From Apoderus coryli (taxonomy: Eukaryota; Arthropoda; Insecta; Coleoptera; Attelabidae), in NCBI GenBank assembly GCA_911728435.2, contig OU452216.1:6708342-6772341 (forward strand): a stretch of 64,000 nt of DNA, given 5' to 3'. Made by a program: the position numbers and the translations under genes. A model generated the notes under the pieces. That model ran no database searches. It saw nothing but the letters and a program-made list of their open reading frames with translations, and was not told where the DNA came from. The first letter of the stretch is position 1. Each line of letters opens with the position of its first letter. Of the stretch, positions 24,240 through 33,753 are shown one piece after another.

Positions 24240-25460
24240 GACTCTAATCTATGAATTGCCCAGCTGTCCCACACTTTTCATAAAGTTGATGATTTCTCTG
24301 GGGGCTAAATTCCTTGCCTCGTCGGGTGTTAGGGTCACCCCTCCAAGGTGTTTTAGCCTGTTGCAGAAAAGTGCCATCCATTCACAGAGCACGTGTTCTG
24401 TTGTCTCTGTTGCGTCTTCGCAAAACCGACAAGTGTCGTCCTCGGTTAGGCCCATCTTTTTGAGATGGTACTTCACTGGGTGGTGTCCCGTAGAAAGGCC
24501 TGTAATTCGCCTTAGGTCGCTTCTCTCCAGTTGGATAAGCTTCCCTGCGTTGGCCTCTGAAGGTTTGATAAACCTTTTTGATTGTCTTAGGCCTGGAGTG
24601 TTTCTCCAGTAGGACTTGAGTTGTTCCTTTTCCCATCTCCGAAGTTCTTTCTTCATTTGGAAGGCCAAAGATGGGTTCCGGGCCGCAGAACGGAGCGTTT
24701 GCGCCCTCTTCTGCAAGTTGGTCCGCCGCTTCGTTCCCCTCTATGCCTTCATGTCCTGGCACCCATGTCAGAGTAATCTTTTTCCCCTGAGCTGCCATTT
24801 GCTTTAGGGTCTGTTTGCATTCATCATGCTAGCTTTGACGTGAAGGTGTAAGACCTCAGTGCTTTTAACGCAGCTTGACTGTCTGACATAATATTGATCT
24901 GCCGTTCCGGGATCCCTCTCTGCAGGCATTCTTGAGCACAACGATTAATAGCGTTGATCTCTGCTTCGAATATAGTGGGACTTTTCCCGAGAGATTCAGA
25001 GTGCCTGCAATCAGGCCCGTATACTCCCATGCCTGTGTTCCCTTCTATTCCTTTTGAACCGTCCGTATACCAGACGGATGTGTTTTCTGGGAATCGTGGT
25101 TCCCCATTTGGCCAATTTTGACGGTCTGCAATGACCACTTCAAATGGGATTTCAAAATCATGTTTGCGTGGCAAAGCGTCCGACGGTTTTCTTCCTGAAT
25201 CTAAAGGTATTAGATTCAGGATTCCCATGTGTCCCTCTAGATCGCCAGATTTGTATTCCCTGTCCCAATTTCAGAGCGCTAATTGCTGCTTCTTTTTTGA
25301 CTAGGACAGGCAAAGGTATTAGATGCAGAAACGTTTTAGCTTTAGCCCCCCAAGTCCTACCGAGTAGCCTGTGACACGTCCATATGGCCGATGTGGCTTT
25401 CGATATGGTCACCTGACAGGTAGAAAGGAATCTATACAGGATCATTTAAATTATGTGGTA
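24240..25460 (-). pseudogene. Non-LTR retrotransposon C-terminal part with RNase H
   Basis: Read from 25460 down to 24240. The end of the RT comes first (TSAIWTCHRLLGRTWGAKAK). An RNase H domain follows with YTDGS, FEAE, SDSQAALKAL and, after a break near 24810, WVPGHEGIEGNEAADQLA. This supplies all four acidic residues in separate frames. The tail carries a cysteine motif, CRFCEDATETTEHVLCEW. At least two frameshifts make it inactive. RNase H after RT is typical of the I/R1/LOA-type LINEs, so this is a different lineage from the RNase H-less LINEs elsewhere in the window. No 5' part is present. Confidence 0.88.
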
Positions 25461-25645
25461 TTTATACTCGCAGGAAGCTGAATAAGTTGGGATCTGGAAA
25501 ACCGTAACCGAGATAGTTGATTGAAAGAAAACTGCTGAACATTTCAACAACAATGATGAGCCTTTACTTCGTATTGATCCTTATGCAATTTAAGAAATCG
25601 GAAGAGACACATAACTATACATTTCATTTGAACAAAAATATCCAT

Positions 25646-26665
25646 TTACTTTCCAGGTACTTTAAATTTGGGTCCATGTCCAGGAACAATATAATCGGCA
25701 ATGTCTAATATTTTTTGCCGATTTATACGTTGTAATTCTTCATTGTCACTTCCAGCATTCTTCCATATCGTTTCATCAAATAGATCCTCTTCTTTTTCAA
25801 ACAAATCACCTGTTACTGCAATAATATGCCCATCATTACTTGAGAAAATCACAGTAACGTCTTGCAAAGTGTGACCGGGAGTTGGTACAACTCTAACCTA
25901 TAAACAAAACGCAAGCCTTTAGGTTTTTGCCCAAATACAAGTAGGTAACGGATTTACTACGCTGCCCAGGTTTTGGTCAGTTGGAGGTCTGAAGTTTCCA
26001 AAGATAACCGCGCCAAAATAAGCAGAATGTTAAACCTTGAGCTTCAGTGGCGAAGCATAACAAAAAATTAAGTCTATACGAGGCGACGGCCGGCCGTCAG
26101 GCGGTTATATATTGGGTATATGCAGATTATTGCTGAATTATAGATGAAAACGCTTTATAATTACACAATAAAATAAAATCAAAGACTTAAATATGATTAA
26201 TTTTACTGATTCTTTAGATGAAGCTTTGCTGCACCTGCTGCATATGACAAGCCCTCACCGAAGAACTTGCTCTAGTACTTATCAAGTTAATTCATTCATT
26301 TGTCATACCTGATTATTTATAACATATTCTGATTCTGTGGTAAAATCGTGATTCAGAAAATATTTATCCTTTTGGGATATGGAATAACCAACGATATGAA
26401 CAGCTTCTTGAAATAGATAATTGCAACCGATATGATCCGAGTGACCATGGGTACATATAACGTAATGGATATCGTGTGGTTTTATTTTATATTTATCCAA
26501 AGCATATATGATATCCTGACCATCCCAAGCAGTTCTTGTATCAATAATAATGTTATGTTGTCCTTTAATAAGGACACAGGAACAATTTGCATTCATTACA
26601 TCAACGGCATCGTCCACAATGTTGGAATAGCCATCAAAGAGTACGAATAATTCTGAAGTGGTCAT
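25646..26665 (-). CDS. MBLAC1: Metallo-beta-lactamase domain-containing protein 1-like (MBLAC1)
   Basis: Two exons on the minus strand: 26665-26309 and 25897-25646 (stop included), GT-AG, phase 0, 202 residues. The whole protein is one metallo-beta-lactamase fold. Metal-site residues are His73, His75, Asp77 and His78 (THGHSDHIG), His128 (PGHTLQD), Asp150 (TGD) and His193 (PGHGP). Human MBLAC1 is longer (~266 aa) and has been reported as a nuclease acting on histone pre-mRNA. The insect role is inferred. No signal peptide or membrane segment is seen. The start ATG at 26665 gives a compact protein beginning MTTSELFVLFDGYS, typical for the fold. The 411 bp intron contains a GC-rich palindrome. 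It stands alone, convergent with the reductase gene, separated by LINE debris. Confidence 0.93.
26085..26098. repeat. GC-rich perfect 14 bp palindrome in the MBLAC1-like intron
   Basis: GACGGCCGGCCGTC is perfectly self-complementary in an otherwise AT-rich intron. It may be the core of a small repeat or a protein-binding site. Nothing else supports a function. Confidence 0.4.
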
Positions 26666-27063
26666 TGTGATTTTTGAACTACTTCATGCATTTTGAATTT
26701 AATTAAAATTACACAGATTCTTCATATTTAACAACATTTTTAATACAAATTCTCCTTTGCTTAACTGTTAACCTCATAATAGTGGTTATACATTTATACT
26801 TCAACGCAAAATATCAACCATTTTCACTCTCACTCACCTGCCTTAAACACCCGTTCCTTTTAGACATTTGACAGTTAAGTCTTAAATTTGAAAAAACAGT
26901 TGTGTCGCCTCAAAACTTTCCCGATACGATATAATATATCCATAAATATATGACCTGCGTAACGAAACAGAATTTTGATAACTATTTTTATTAAAATTGT
27001 ATAATTTTCATTATTTCCAATAAACTCACGTAACATAACTACAAAAATGAGGGAAAAAAAGCA
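26666..27063. other. 5' flank of the MBLAC1-like gene
   Basis: AT-rich, with no CpG cluster or clear core promoter element recognised. Confidence 0.4.
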
Positions 27064-27138
27064 TTGCCAGAACTGGGATTTGAACTCAGAACCTTTTGCA
27101 TGCGATGCGCACGCTCTATCAATGACACCACAAGACCC
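27064..27138 (-). repeat. tRNA-derived SINE or tRNA pseudogene
   Basis: On the minus strand: A-box-like GTGTCATTGATAGAGCG, an anticodon-arm-like CGCATGCAAAAGG and B-box GAGTTCAAATCCC. The spacing is tRNA-like and the acceptor stem is imperfect. It is a different tRNA-type source from the unit at 23.2 kb. Confidence 0.55.
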
Positions 27139-27769
27139 TCTTTGAAATTATTGTAATAGACAGACAGAGTTCCATCTGGAAATGGTCTTAATTGTTCACA
27201 ATACTTTCCCTCTGTGGGAAAGTAAAATTTCCGGAAATATTTTAAGCTTTTGTGAAGTGAAAATGTTTTTCGTTCCTTTTATAAAAAAAAATGCAAGTGA
27301 GGTAAATGGTAGGTGGGGGTACAGGGTACGTCCGAAAACAAACGTTTTCACTTTTAGCGTTACAAAATAAACTGACAATTAAGTGAGAATTTTAAATACT
27401 TAATTGAGAAATTAATATAGTTGACAATTTTGACAGAGTTTACCATTGCTGAGGTCATGCTGAGGTGCGTAGATGGATTGTTGACACATAATTGACATAA
27501 CTGGAATGAAAAAAATTCCAGAGCCGTACTGGCATCATCATTTTCAACGAGTAACAGTAAAAACGTATTTTTTTTAATTAAATTTGTTTATATATTAATA
27601 ATAAGTACAGGGTATTGGATTTATTTTAAATTTTTGAGTATATTCAGCAATTATAAAGGAGTTTTATTTATCTCCAGGAGAATTTGTACTTTTTGTGTTC
27701 TGAAAAGTTTGAAAATAAATTTTGTTTGTTTAATATACACTTTGTCCAGGATAAGAATAGGATAGCATT
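27139..27769. other. Intergenic stretch, nothing recognised
   Basis: Opposing 60-codon frames at 27182-27378 overlap each other and show no domain. Confidence 0.4.
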
Positions 27770-28200
27770 GGAATCTTGGAAATTAGAGAAAAGTTCTTCA
27801 ATTTAAACACCTTTTAAATGCTGTTTTCTAAAGTAAAGCAACTTTAGCTGTTTTCGAGAATTTTTGCGATTTTAGTTTTTATTTATTTCTGGCATTATTT
27901 TTACACATATAAAAAAAATCAAAGCACATCCTCATTGTTACTTTTTGATGAGAAAAAGGTAGCGTTTAAAAATTTTCACCATGACTTTGTTTTTTTAAAT
28001 ACGGCCCTAGATTTTTTATTGTTAAATTTAAAGCCATTTATCGATTCTCACTAATTTTGTAACTAAGATTTACTTCTTTTATTGGCGTGTTTTGACGCAA
28101 ATGCGATCTTTGTTAATGCATAGAAATTTAAAATGCACTTATTTTTAGTTGAGGAATTTGTGGTTACGCGTTGTACAGTCATTTCATGGACACCCTGTAT
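27770..28200. mobile_element. Single arm of the dispersed foldback family also found at 62.9-63.8 kb
   Basis: The sequence from TTAGAGAAAAGTT through CAATTTAAACACCTTTTAAA, AACTTTAGC.GTTTTCGAGAA, a CATTGTTACTTTTTGA block and TTTTTTAAATACGGCCCT to TTGTTAAATTTAAAGCCATT matches 62.90-63.19 kb in the same order. The internal GAGAAAAAGGTAGCG...AAATACGG block also matches the 1.1 kb satellite unit (225-305). The segment appears to end near CACCCTGTATA at 28190. Confidence 0.7.
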
Positions 28201-29248
28201 ATTTTCTAAACGAAAAGACGTAGATATACTAATAGTTATGATATTTCCTAAAAGAAAATATTTACATTGGTAGATATTACATTATCCACGACTTTTACAG
28301 AAATTGTGTAATTGATAAAAGCAGACTAGAAAAAACAATTTATATATTAATATATAAGTAAAAACTCTATCAGAATTAATATCATATCAAAATATCATTA
28401 TCTTATCATGGAATATGTATTATAATTAGGGAAATATCGCATCGAGAAGATTATACAAGTAAACCTAATAATACGAGCATTAATTATGACTAATCTAGCA
28501 TGACCTGGTATTACGACCTCGTGGCGTCCGTGTCATTCATTCACTTTTCACAAAAGTTGATTGCTTTAGCTAAATTGTCTTTCTACCTACGCAAATTTTA
28601 TATTATCCCATAAGTCTCCCATTTAACGAACCAATTAAATCTGTAATTGTAATTTAAAAACCCACTGACTTGTTTTTGTTTATATAATTATATATACTTT
28701 GGCACGGTATAGACAACATTGTTGCCAAGTCAAGTCGCATAGATTCTCACATCAACAATTATTTCTATAATGGGTTTAGCAGTAAAGAAACGCATTATTG
28801 GATTTATTTAGTTTTAAAGTACAAAAAAAGTTATAATGATAAAGCCAAATGAACTCTTCTAAGTTCACATTAGCAAATTATTATTTTACCAAAATTCGGA
28901 TACAATAACTAATCTCTGGTTTATTTTGAGGATCATTTCCTTTGCTTTCCAATATCCCCCAAGGAAAACGTCTACAGGCGCTAACTCCAACGTCCAATTG
29001 GGGTCATGTCTATGACAGAGAAACTGTTGACATTGATAGGAATATGGCATAGCTTGTGAAAGAATTTGATTGTCTTTCAGATGGTGTTCCATTTGAGAAA
29101 ATTGACTTATGCCTATTTTTATTAGTAGTTTGCGTGTAAACACCCTCAGTATGAAAATGGAAGAGATGTATTCAGCAAAGTTAAGAGAAGGGTATAATAT
29201 ATCACAAATTAAATATACTAAAATGTACGAAGTAAAAAAATAATAGTA
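28201..29248. other. Intergenic stretch with one unrecognised minus-strand frame
   Basis: A 148-codon minus-strand frame covers 28886-29332, but its first part overlaps the tRNA-like repeat. The part below ~29130 (ending VIVSEFW) has a protein-like composition (PYSYQCQQFLCHRHDPNW, WKAKEMILK). I do not recognise it. It could be an exon relic or a transposon fragment. Confidence 0.3.
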
Positions 29249-29249
29249 G

Positions 29250-29345
29250 AATTTGCTGGTTAGGTGTTCTGTACGCCACGGTATGTGGTAAAACACCTGA
29301 CCAGCAATCGGGAGATGTGGGTTCAAATCCAATTTGTGTCTCGAT
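29250..29345 (+). repeat. tRNA-related SINE
   Basis: Plus strand: GTACGCCACGGTATGTGGT as a loose A-box region, then GCAATCGGGAGATGT and B-box GGGTTCAAATCC, followed by TTTTTTTATTATA. The minus-strand translation IGFEPTSPDCWSG is the familiar artefact of a tRNA B-box read backwards. Confidence 0.55.
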
Positions 29346-29461
29346 TTTTTTATTATATGGAAGCTTTAATAATGTATTTTGTAAAAGGTTTTTCAATAGG
29401 GTTGATATGATTTTGATGCGACGTTGCGGCTATTTGTAACAGAAAGTCAATGCTGAGGAAT

Positions 29462-30490
29462 TCATCGGTGGTCGATTAAGTAGTTTTTTAATCTATTTTT
29501 GAACATTGCAAGGCTCAGTGTTTTCAAACTATCTGGCAAATGATTATAGCATGTGGGACCATAATAATTTACAGAATTTCTGCTTCTACCCAACCTCATA
29601 TATTCAGGAAGAATGTCATTTTTGTTTCTGGTATTGTGGTTGTGAACTTCATCATGCCTTATGTACAGATTGTAATTATTTTTCACGTACATAATTGAGT
29701 TGTAGATATTTTACATTCTTTCAATTTAGGTCTGACATCCTCTCTAAACTTTAAATCTGTCATTATTCGAACCACTCGTCTTTGGATTGCGAATACCCGA
29801 CTAGCATGACAAGAGTGTCCCCAAATTGACAAAGCATATGAAGCCACACTGTGAAAAAGGCCATAATATGCTGATTTCAAAACATTAAAAGAGACTTCAC
29901 CCTTCAAGCTTCGCAACATGAACACAACCTTAGACAACTTGGCAATGGTAACCTCGACATGACCCGCCCAGGTTAGCTTTTGGTCCAAATTGACACCCAA
30001 AAACTTTACCAGACCATCAGAAACAGCAACATTCGTCTCACGTAATGTAAATATTTTAGTAGCTGTTTTATTGGCATTCATACAGAGTTTGTTAGCTGCA
30101 AACCAGTCCGTAGCCCTCGACTGTGAATTAATCATACTTGAGGCCAGAACATCACTCGACAGTTCAACATCGACAATAGTTGAATCGTCTGCAAACAATG
30201 TCAGGTCAGAGCATGGCAAATGTAGCAAATCAAAAACAATAGAGGTCCGAGCACCGAGCTCTGTGGGACTCCACAAGAGCTCAACAAGGGCTGAGAAGAC
30301 TTTGACTCAAACATCGTTACGACATTCCTACCAGTAAGATAGGAACTCAGCAAACGAATCGATTCGCACTCATACCGTATCGCTCCAGTTTACCCAACAA
30401 GATATCGTGTGAGACGCAATCAAACGCCTTTGTTAAATCAAGAAAAGAAGCCCCCACAAGCCTTCTACTCGCAAAAGCGTTATAACGCTA
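29462..30490 (-). pseudogene. 5'-truncated non-LTR reverse transcriptase
   Basis: Read from 30490 down. [20 protein letters not shown] (RT palm, broken by a stop soon after) leads to LFADDSTI with the catalytic Asp pair at ~30195. The thumb (VKFLGVNLDQKLTWAGHV) runs to ~29683. After a frameshift comes the typical tail with NHNTRNKND and FKNRLKNYL, ending at 29462. There are at least two frame breaks. This family is distinct from the LINEs at 14, 31, 34 and 56 kb. Its 5' end abuts the mariner pseudogene. Confidence 0.88.
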
Positions 30491-30517
30491 TTTATAAAGT
30501 TTTCTATAGCTGAAACG

Positions 30518-31230
30518 GTGTTAAGTTTCGATCTAAATCCAATTGTTCTCACTCAAGAACTGAAGCCATTGGACCACCGTAAACGTCGTGAATTTGCTGA
30601 TTTTATCTTGGAACAACTTGAAAACGATAACGATTTTTTTAAGAAAATCATCTTCTCCGATGAGGCACACTTTCATCTGAGTGGTGCGGTAAATAAATAA
30701 AACTGTCGATTCTGGTGCGAAGAAAATCCACAAATTATTCATGAAAAACCATTACATTCACCTAAATTGACAGTTTGGTGTGGTTTTTGGTCTGGTGGAA
30801 TCATCGGTCCGTACTTCTTTCGAAATGATGCTGGTAACACTGTTACTGTAAATGGAGAGCGGTGTAGATCGATGATAACCAACTTTTTATGGCCGATTTT
30901 GGAAGAAGTTGATCTTGACAACATTTGGTTCCAGCAAGACGGGGCTACGTGCCACACAGCAAATGCAACAATTGAATTATTGCGAGAAAAGTTTGGAGAT
31001 TCGATTATTTCAAAAAATTGTGATATTGAATGGCCTCCAAGAAGTTGTGATTTAACACCATTAGACTATTTCTTGTGGGGTTATTTGAGGTCATTGGTCT
31101 TTCGAAATAAACCAGACTCTCTTCAAGCTTTACAAGTCAATATTGAACGTGGCATTCATGCCATACGACGTGATTTAGTGGAAAAAGTGCTCGAAAATTA
31201 GGTTCATCGAATTCGTTCCTGCAGAAGAAG
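30518..31230 (+). pseudogene. 5'-truncated mariner-type transposase
   Basis: The catalytic domain is preserved without the N-terminal DNA-binding helices. FSDEAHFHLSGAVN supplies the first Asp, WFQQDGATCHTA the second, and SCDLTPLDYFLWG the third Asp. I count 41 residues between the second and third, i.e. a D41D layout as known for rosa-type mariners. The frame runs 30518-31201 with a single in-frame TAA at 30698-30700. Terminal sequence GAAATCATATCACTC lies just after the stop near 31260. No intact inverted repeat was found at the 5' side, so the element is dead. It is wedged between two LINEs in opposite orientation. Confidence 0.9.
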
Positions 31231-31299
31231 TCGTGGAGGCCATTTGTGTGTTTTTTAAAAGAAATCATATCACTCTTATTGGAAAACCCCTTATTATGG

Positions 31300-33209
31300 A
31301 CAAACAATATAAAAACTGAGGTGAGTTCCTCTTACAGGGTGTACTTGCGTGATGCTGAGCGTAGATTGAGTAGTGATCCTAACAAGTTTTGGTCTTTTGT
31401 CAATTCCAGAAGCAAATCTGGGCGATTGCCTGGTAGTATGACTTACAATGGTAATGATATTGATGATCTGCAGGAGCTTGTCAATAAATTTGCGGAATTT
31501 TTCAACACATCATACGTTGCATCTCATGCATTTGATATTGAGCAGGGATTGACTGATGTTGTGAATGTGGCTCATTTACCGGATCGTGTGATTACTGAGA
31601 CGGAGGTCTATGGAGCTTTGAGAAGGTTAAAAGCTAAATTTACATCGGGTCCTGATGGTATACCATCTTTTGTAATTAGGGATTGTGCCACTGTGTTTGC
31701 TAAACCATTGTGTACAATATTCAATTTTTCTTTGCGATCGTGTAGTTTTCCCTCTGATTGGAAATCTTCTAGAGTAACGCCGGTTCATAAGAAGGGAGAT
31801 AAACAGGATATTTCAAATTATAGACCAATTTCCATACAGTCGTGTTTTTCTAAAGTTTTTGAATTTGTGCTCCATGATATTATTATGAGCCATGTTAGGC
31901 GTCAGATTTCATCGGTACAACATGGCTTTTTTCCCGGTCGTTCTACGTCAACTAATTTATTGGTTTTAACACAGTTTTTAACTGAGCGACTTGATAACGG
32001 GGGTCAGGTAGATGTAATCTACACTGATTTTTCTAAAGCCTTTGATAGACTTGATCATGGTATTCTACTGCGTAAACTGTGTCGTTATGGACTATCTTAT
32101 AATTTACTGCTGCTTTTGAAGTCGTATCTGAGGGATAGATTTCAGTATGTGGAAAGTCGAGGATTTCGTTCCGCCAATTTTAAAGTGCCATCTGGTGTTC
32201 CCCAGGGCTCTGTCCTTGGACCATTGTTGTTCCTGTGTTTTATCGATGATATTTCTAGTGGCTTGACAAATAGTTCGTTATTATATGCTGACGACTTCAA
32301 AGTATATTCTGTCATTAATAGTACAGAAGATTGTTCTCATCTTCAGGACGATTTAAATGTTGTATATGAGTGGTGTGTCCGTAATAATCTTTATCTGAAT
32401 ATTGATAAATGTTTTAGTGTTTCCTTATCACGGAAAATAAACCCTGTCAAATTCTCATATTGTATAAATAATAGTCCATTAACAACTTGTATTGAGTTTA
32501 AAGATTTAGGTGTTTAGTTTGATGGTAAACTGAGCTTTACTAATCATTACAATAATATAGTTTCAGCATCCTATAGATCTCTGGGTTTTATTGTGCGCAA
32601 TTCGAAAGAGTTTGTGACACCTCAAACTCACATTGTTCTTTTCAACGCATTTGTCAGATCTAAACTGGAATATGCATCTGTAGTATGGAATCCTATGTAT
32701 GCCATACATATGAATAATATTGAACGCATCCAGCGTCGTTTTGCCAAGTTGCTGTGGTTTCGGATTGATGGGGTTTATCCATCCATTGGGTTTCCTCATG
32801 ATATTCTGTTAAACCGTTTTAATCTAGTATCATTAAATACTCGGAGAGAATATTCCGCTTTAGTATTGCTCTTTAAGATTATTAATGGACTTCTTGACTG
32901 TTCAGAGTTTTTAAGCCAGATTACTTTTTGTGTCTCAAATCTACGTACACGTAATAACGGAATCGTATTTTACTTTCCGGCCCCGCGTACTAATTTGTTG
33001 TTGCGTTCCCCTTTATATTTTATGTGCCATATTTGTAACTCTGTGTCCGAGCAAATTGATATTTTTAATTCAACTTTGTCTTGTATAAAAAATATATTTC
33101 TTAGAATAGAAATTTAGTGTTAGATATTAAGAATTTACTGTAATTTTTCCTGCCTTTTAATTGGATTATTTATCTGTCTGGGCAGTGTATCTTAAATAAA
33201 TAAATAAAC
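31300..33209 (+). pseudogene. Non-LTR retrotransposon reverse transcriptase, best copy of the 14 kb family
   Basis: It starts in the endonuclease-RT linker (YRVYLRDAERRLSSDPNKFW). The RT core has TSGPDGIPSFV, VQHGFFPGRST, YTDFSKAFDRLDHG, SGVPQGSVLGPLLF, LLYADDFKVY (catalytic Asps) and LGV before one in-frame TAG at 32515-32517, where the 14 kb copy has Trp. The frame then continues to 33117 with the C-terminal tail (PRTNLLLRSPLYFMC). The endonuclease and any ORF1 are absent through 5' truncation. The 3' UTR ends in (AAAT)n at ~33193-33209. It looks like the jockey/CR1 superfamily. Confidence 0.93.
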
Positions 33210-33753
33210 TGTGGCAACACAGCTTTGACTTATCATTATACAGGATTATAAAGGTATTTTATTGTATAACGTCGCTATCTAGCGGTGAAACAATGTACAA
33301 TCGCACCTGTCCGACTACCTGGCACAGGTGAGTAGAGGGGAGCTCACGTGACCAGAATATTTACGCAAGAATAAAAAAAATAAAAATCTACAGAAACCGC
33401 GCCTGCTGTTCGTTAGTGCTTACTCTAATGGTAGTGTAGTCCGTTAAAATTACAAAACGCTATTGTGTTGCCTTGGTAACGTCTTTCTTTATAAGTGAAC
33501 CAGTTTTGATTTAAATTAGAATTTCTGTTTGTTTTAATCGATTGCACCTATCGATCGTAATTAACACGATATTATTTTACGTGAACTAGAAAGAATGTGG
33601 CGAAATAAATAAATAAATAAACAAGGATGCATCATCAACGTACAATAAGCGAAAGTGGTTTTTCGGTACGGTTCTTATAATCCTTAATAATTTATTGAAA
33701 TTACAAATGAAACTGTAAATGTCCGCGATAATATTTCTATCTATTTCATCAAA
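33210..33753. other. Upstream region of the bark-like gene
   Basis: Contains a CACGTG E-box at 33346, the inverted pair CACCTG/CAGGTG at ~33306-33330, and an (AAAT)n run near 33603. The first bark ATG at 33754 is preceded by CATCAAA. No TATA or initiator was assigned. Confidence 0.4.

Noticed and set aside
28886..29332. 148-codon minus-strand frame as a gene
   Set aside because: Its start lies in a tRNA-like repeat (IGFEPTSP is the usual antisense B-box artefact). The lower part is unrecognised.
29990..30337. 115-codon plus-strand frame
   Set aside because: It is the antisense shadow of the minus-strand LINE reverse transcriptase with its FADD motif.
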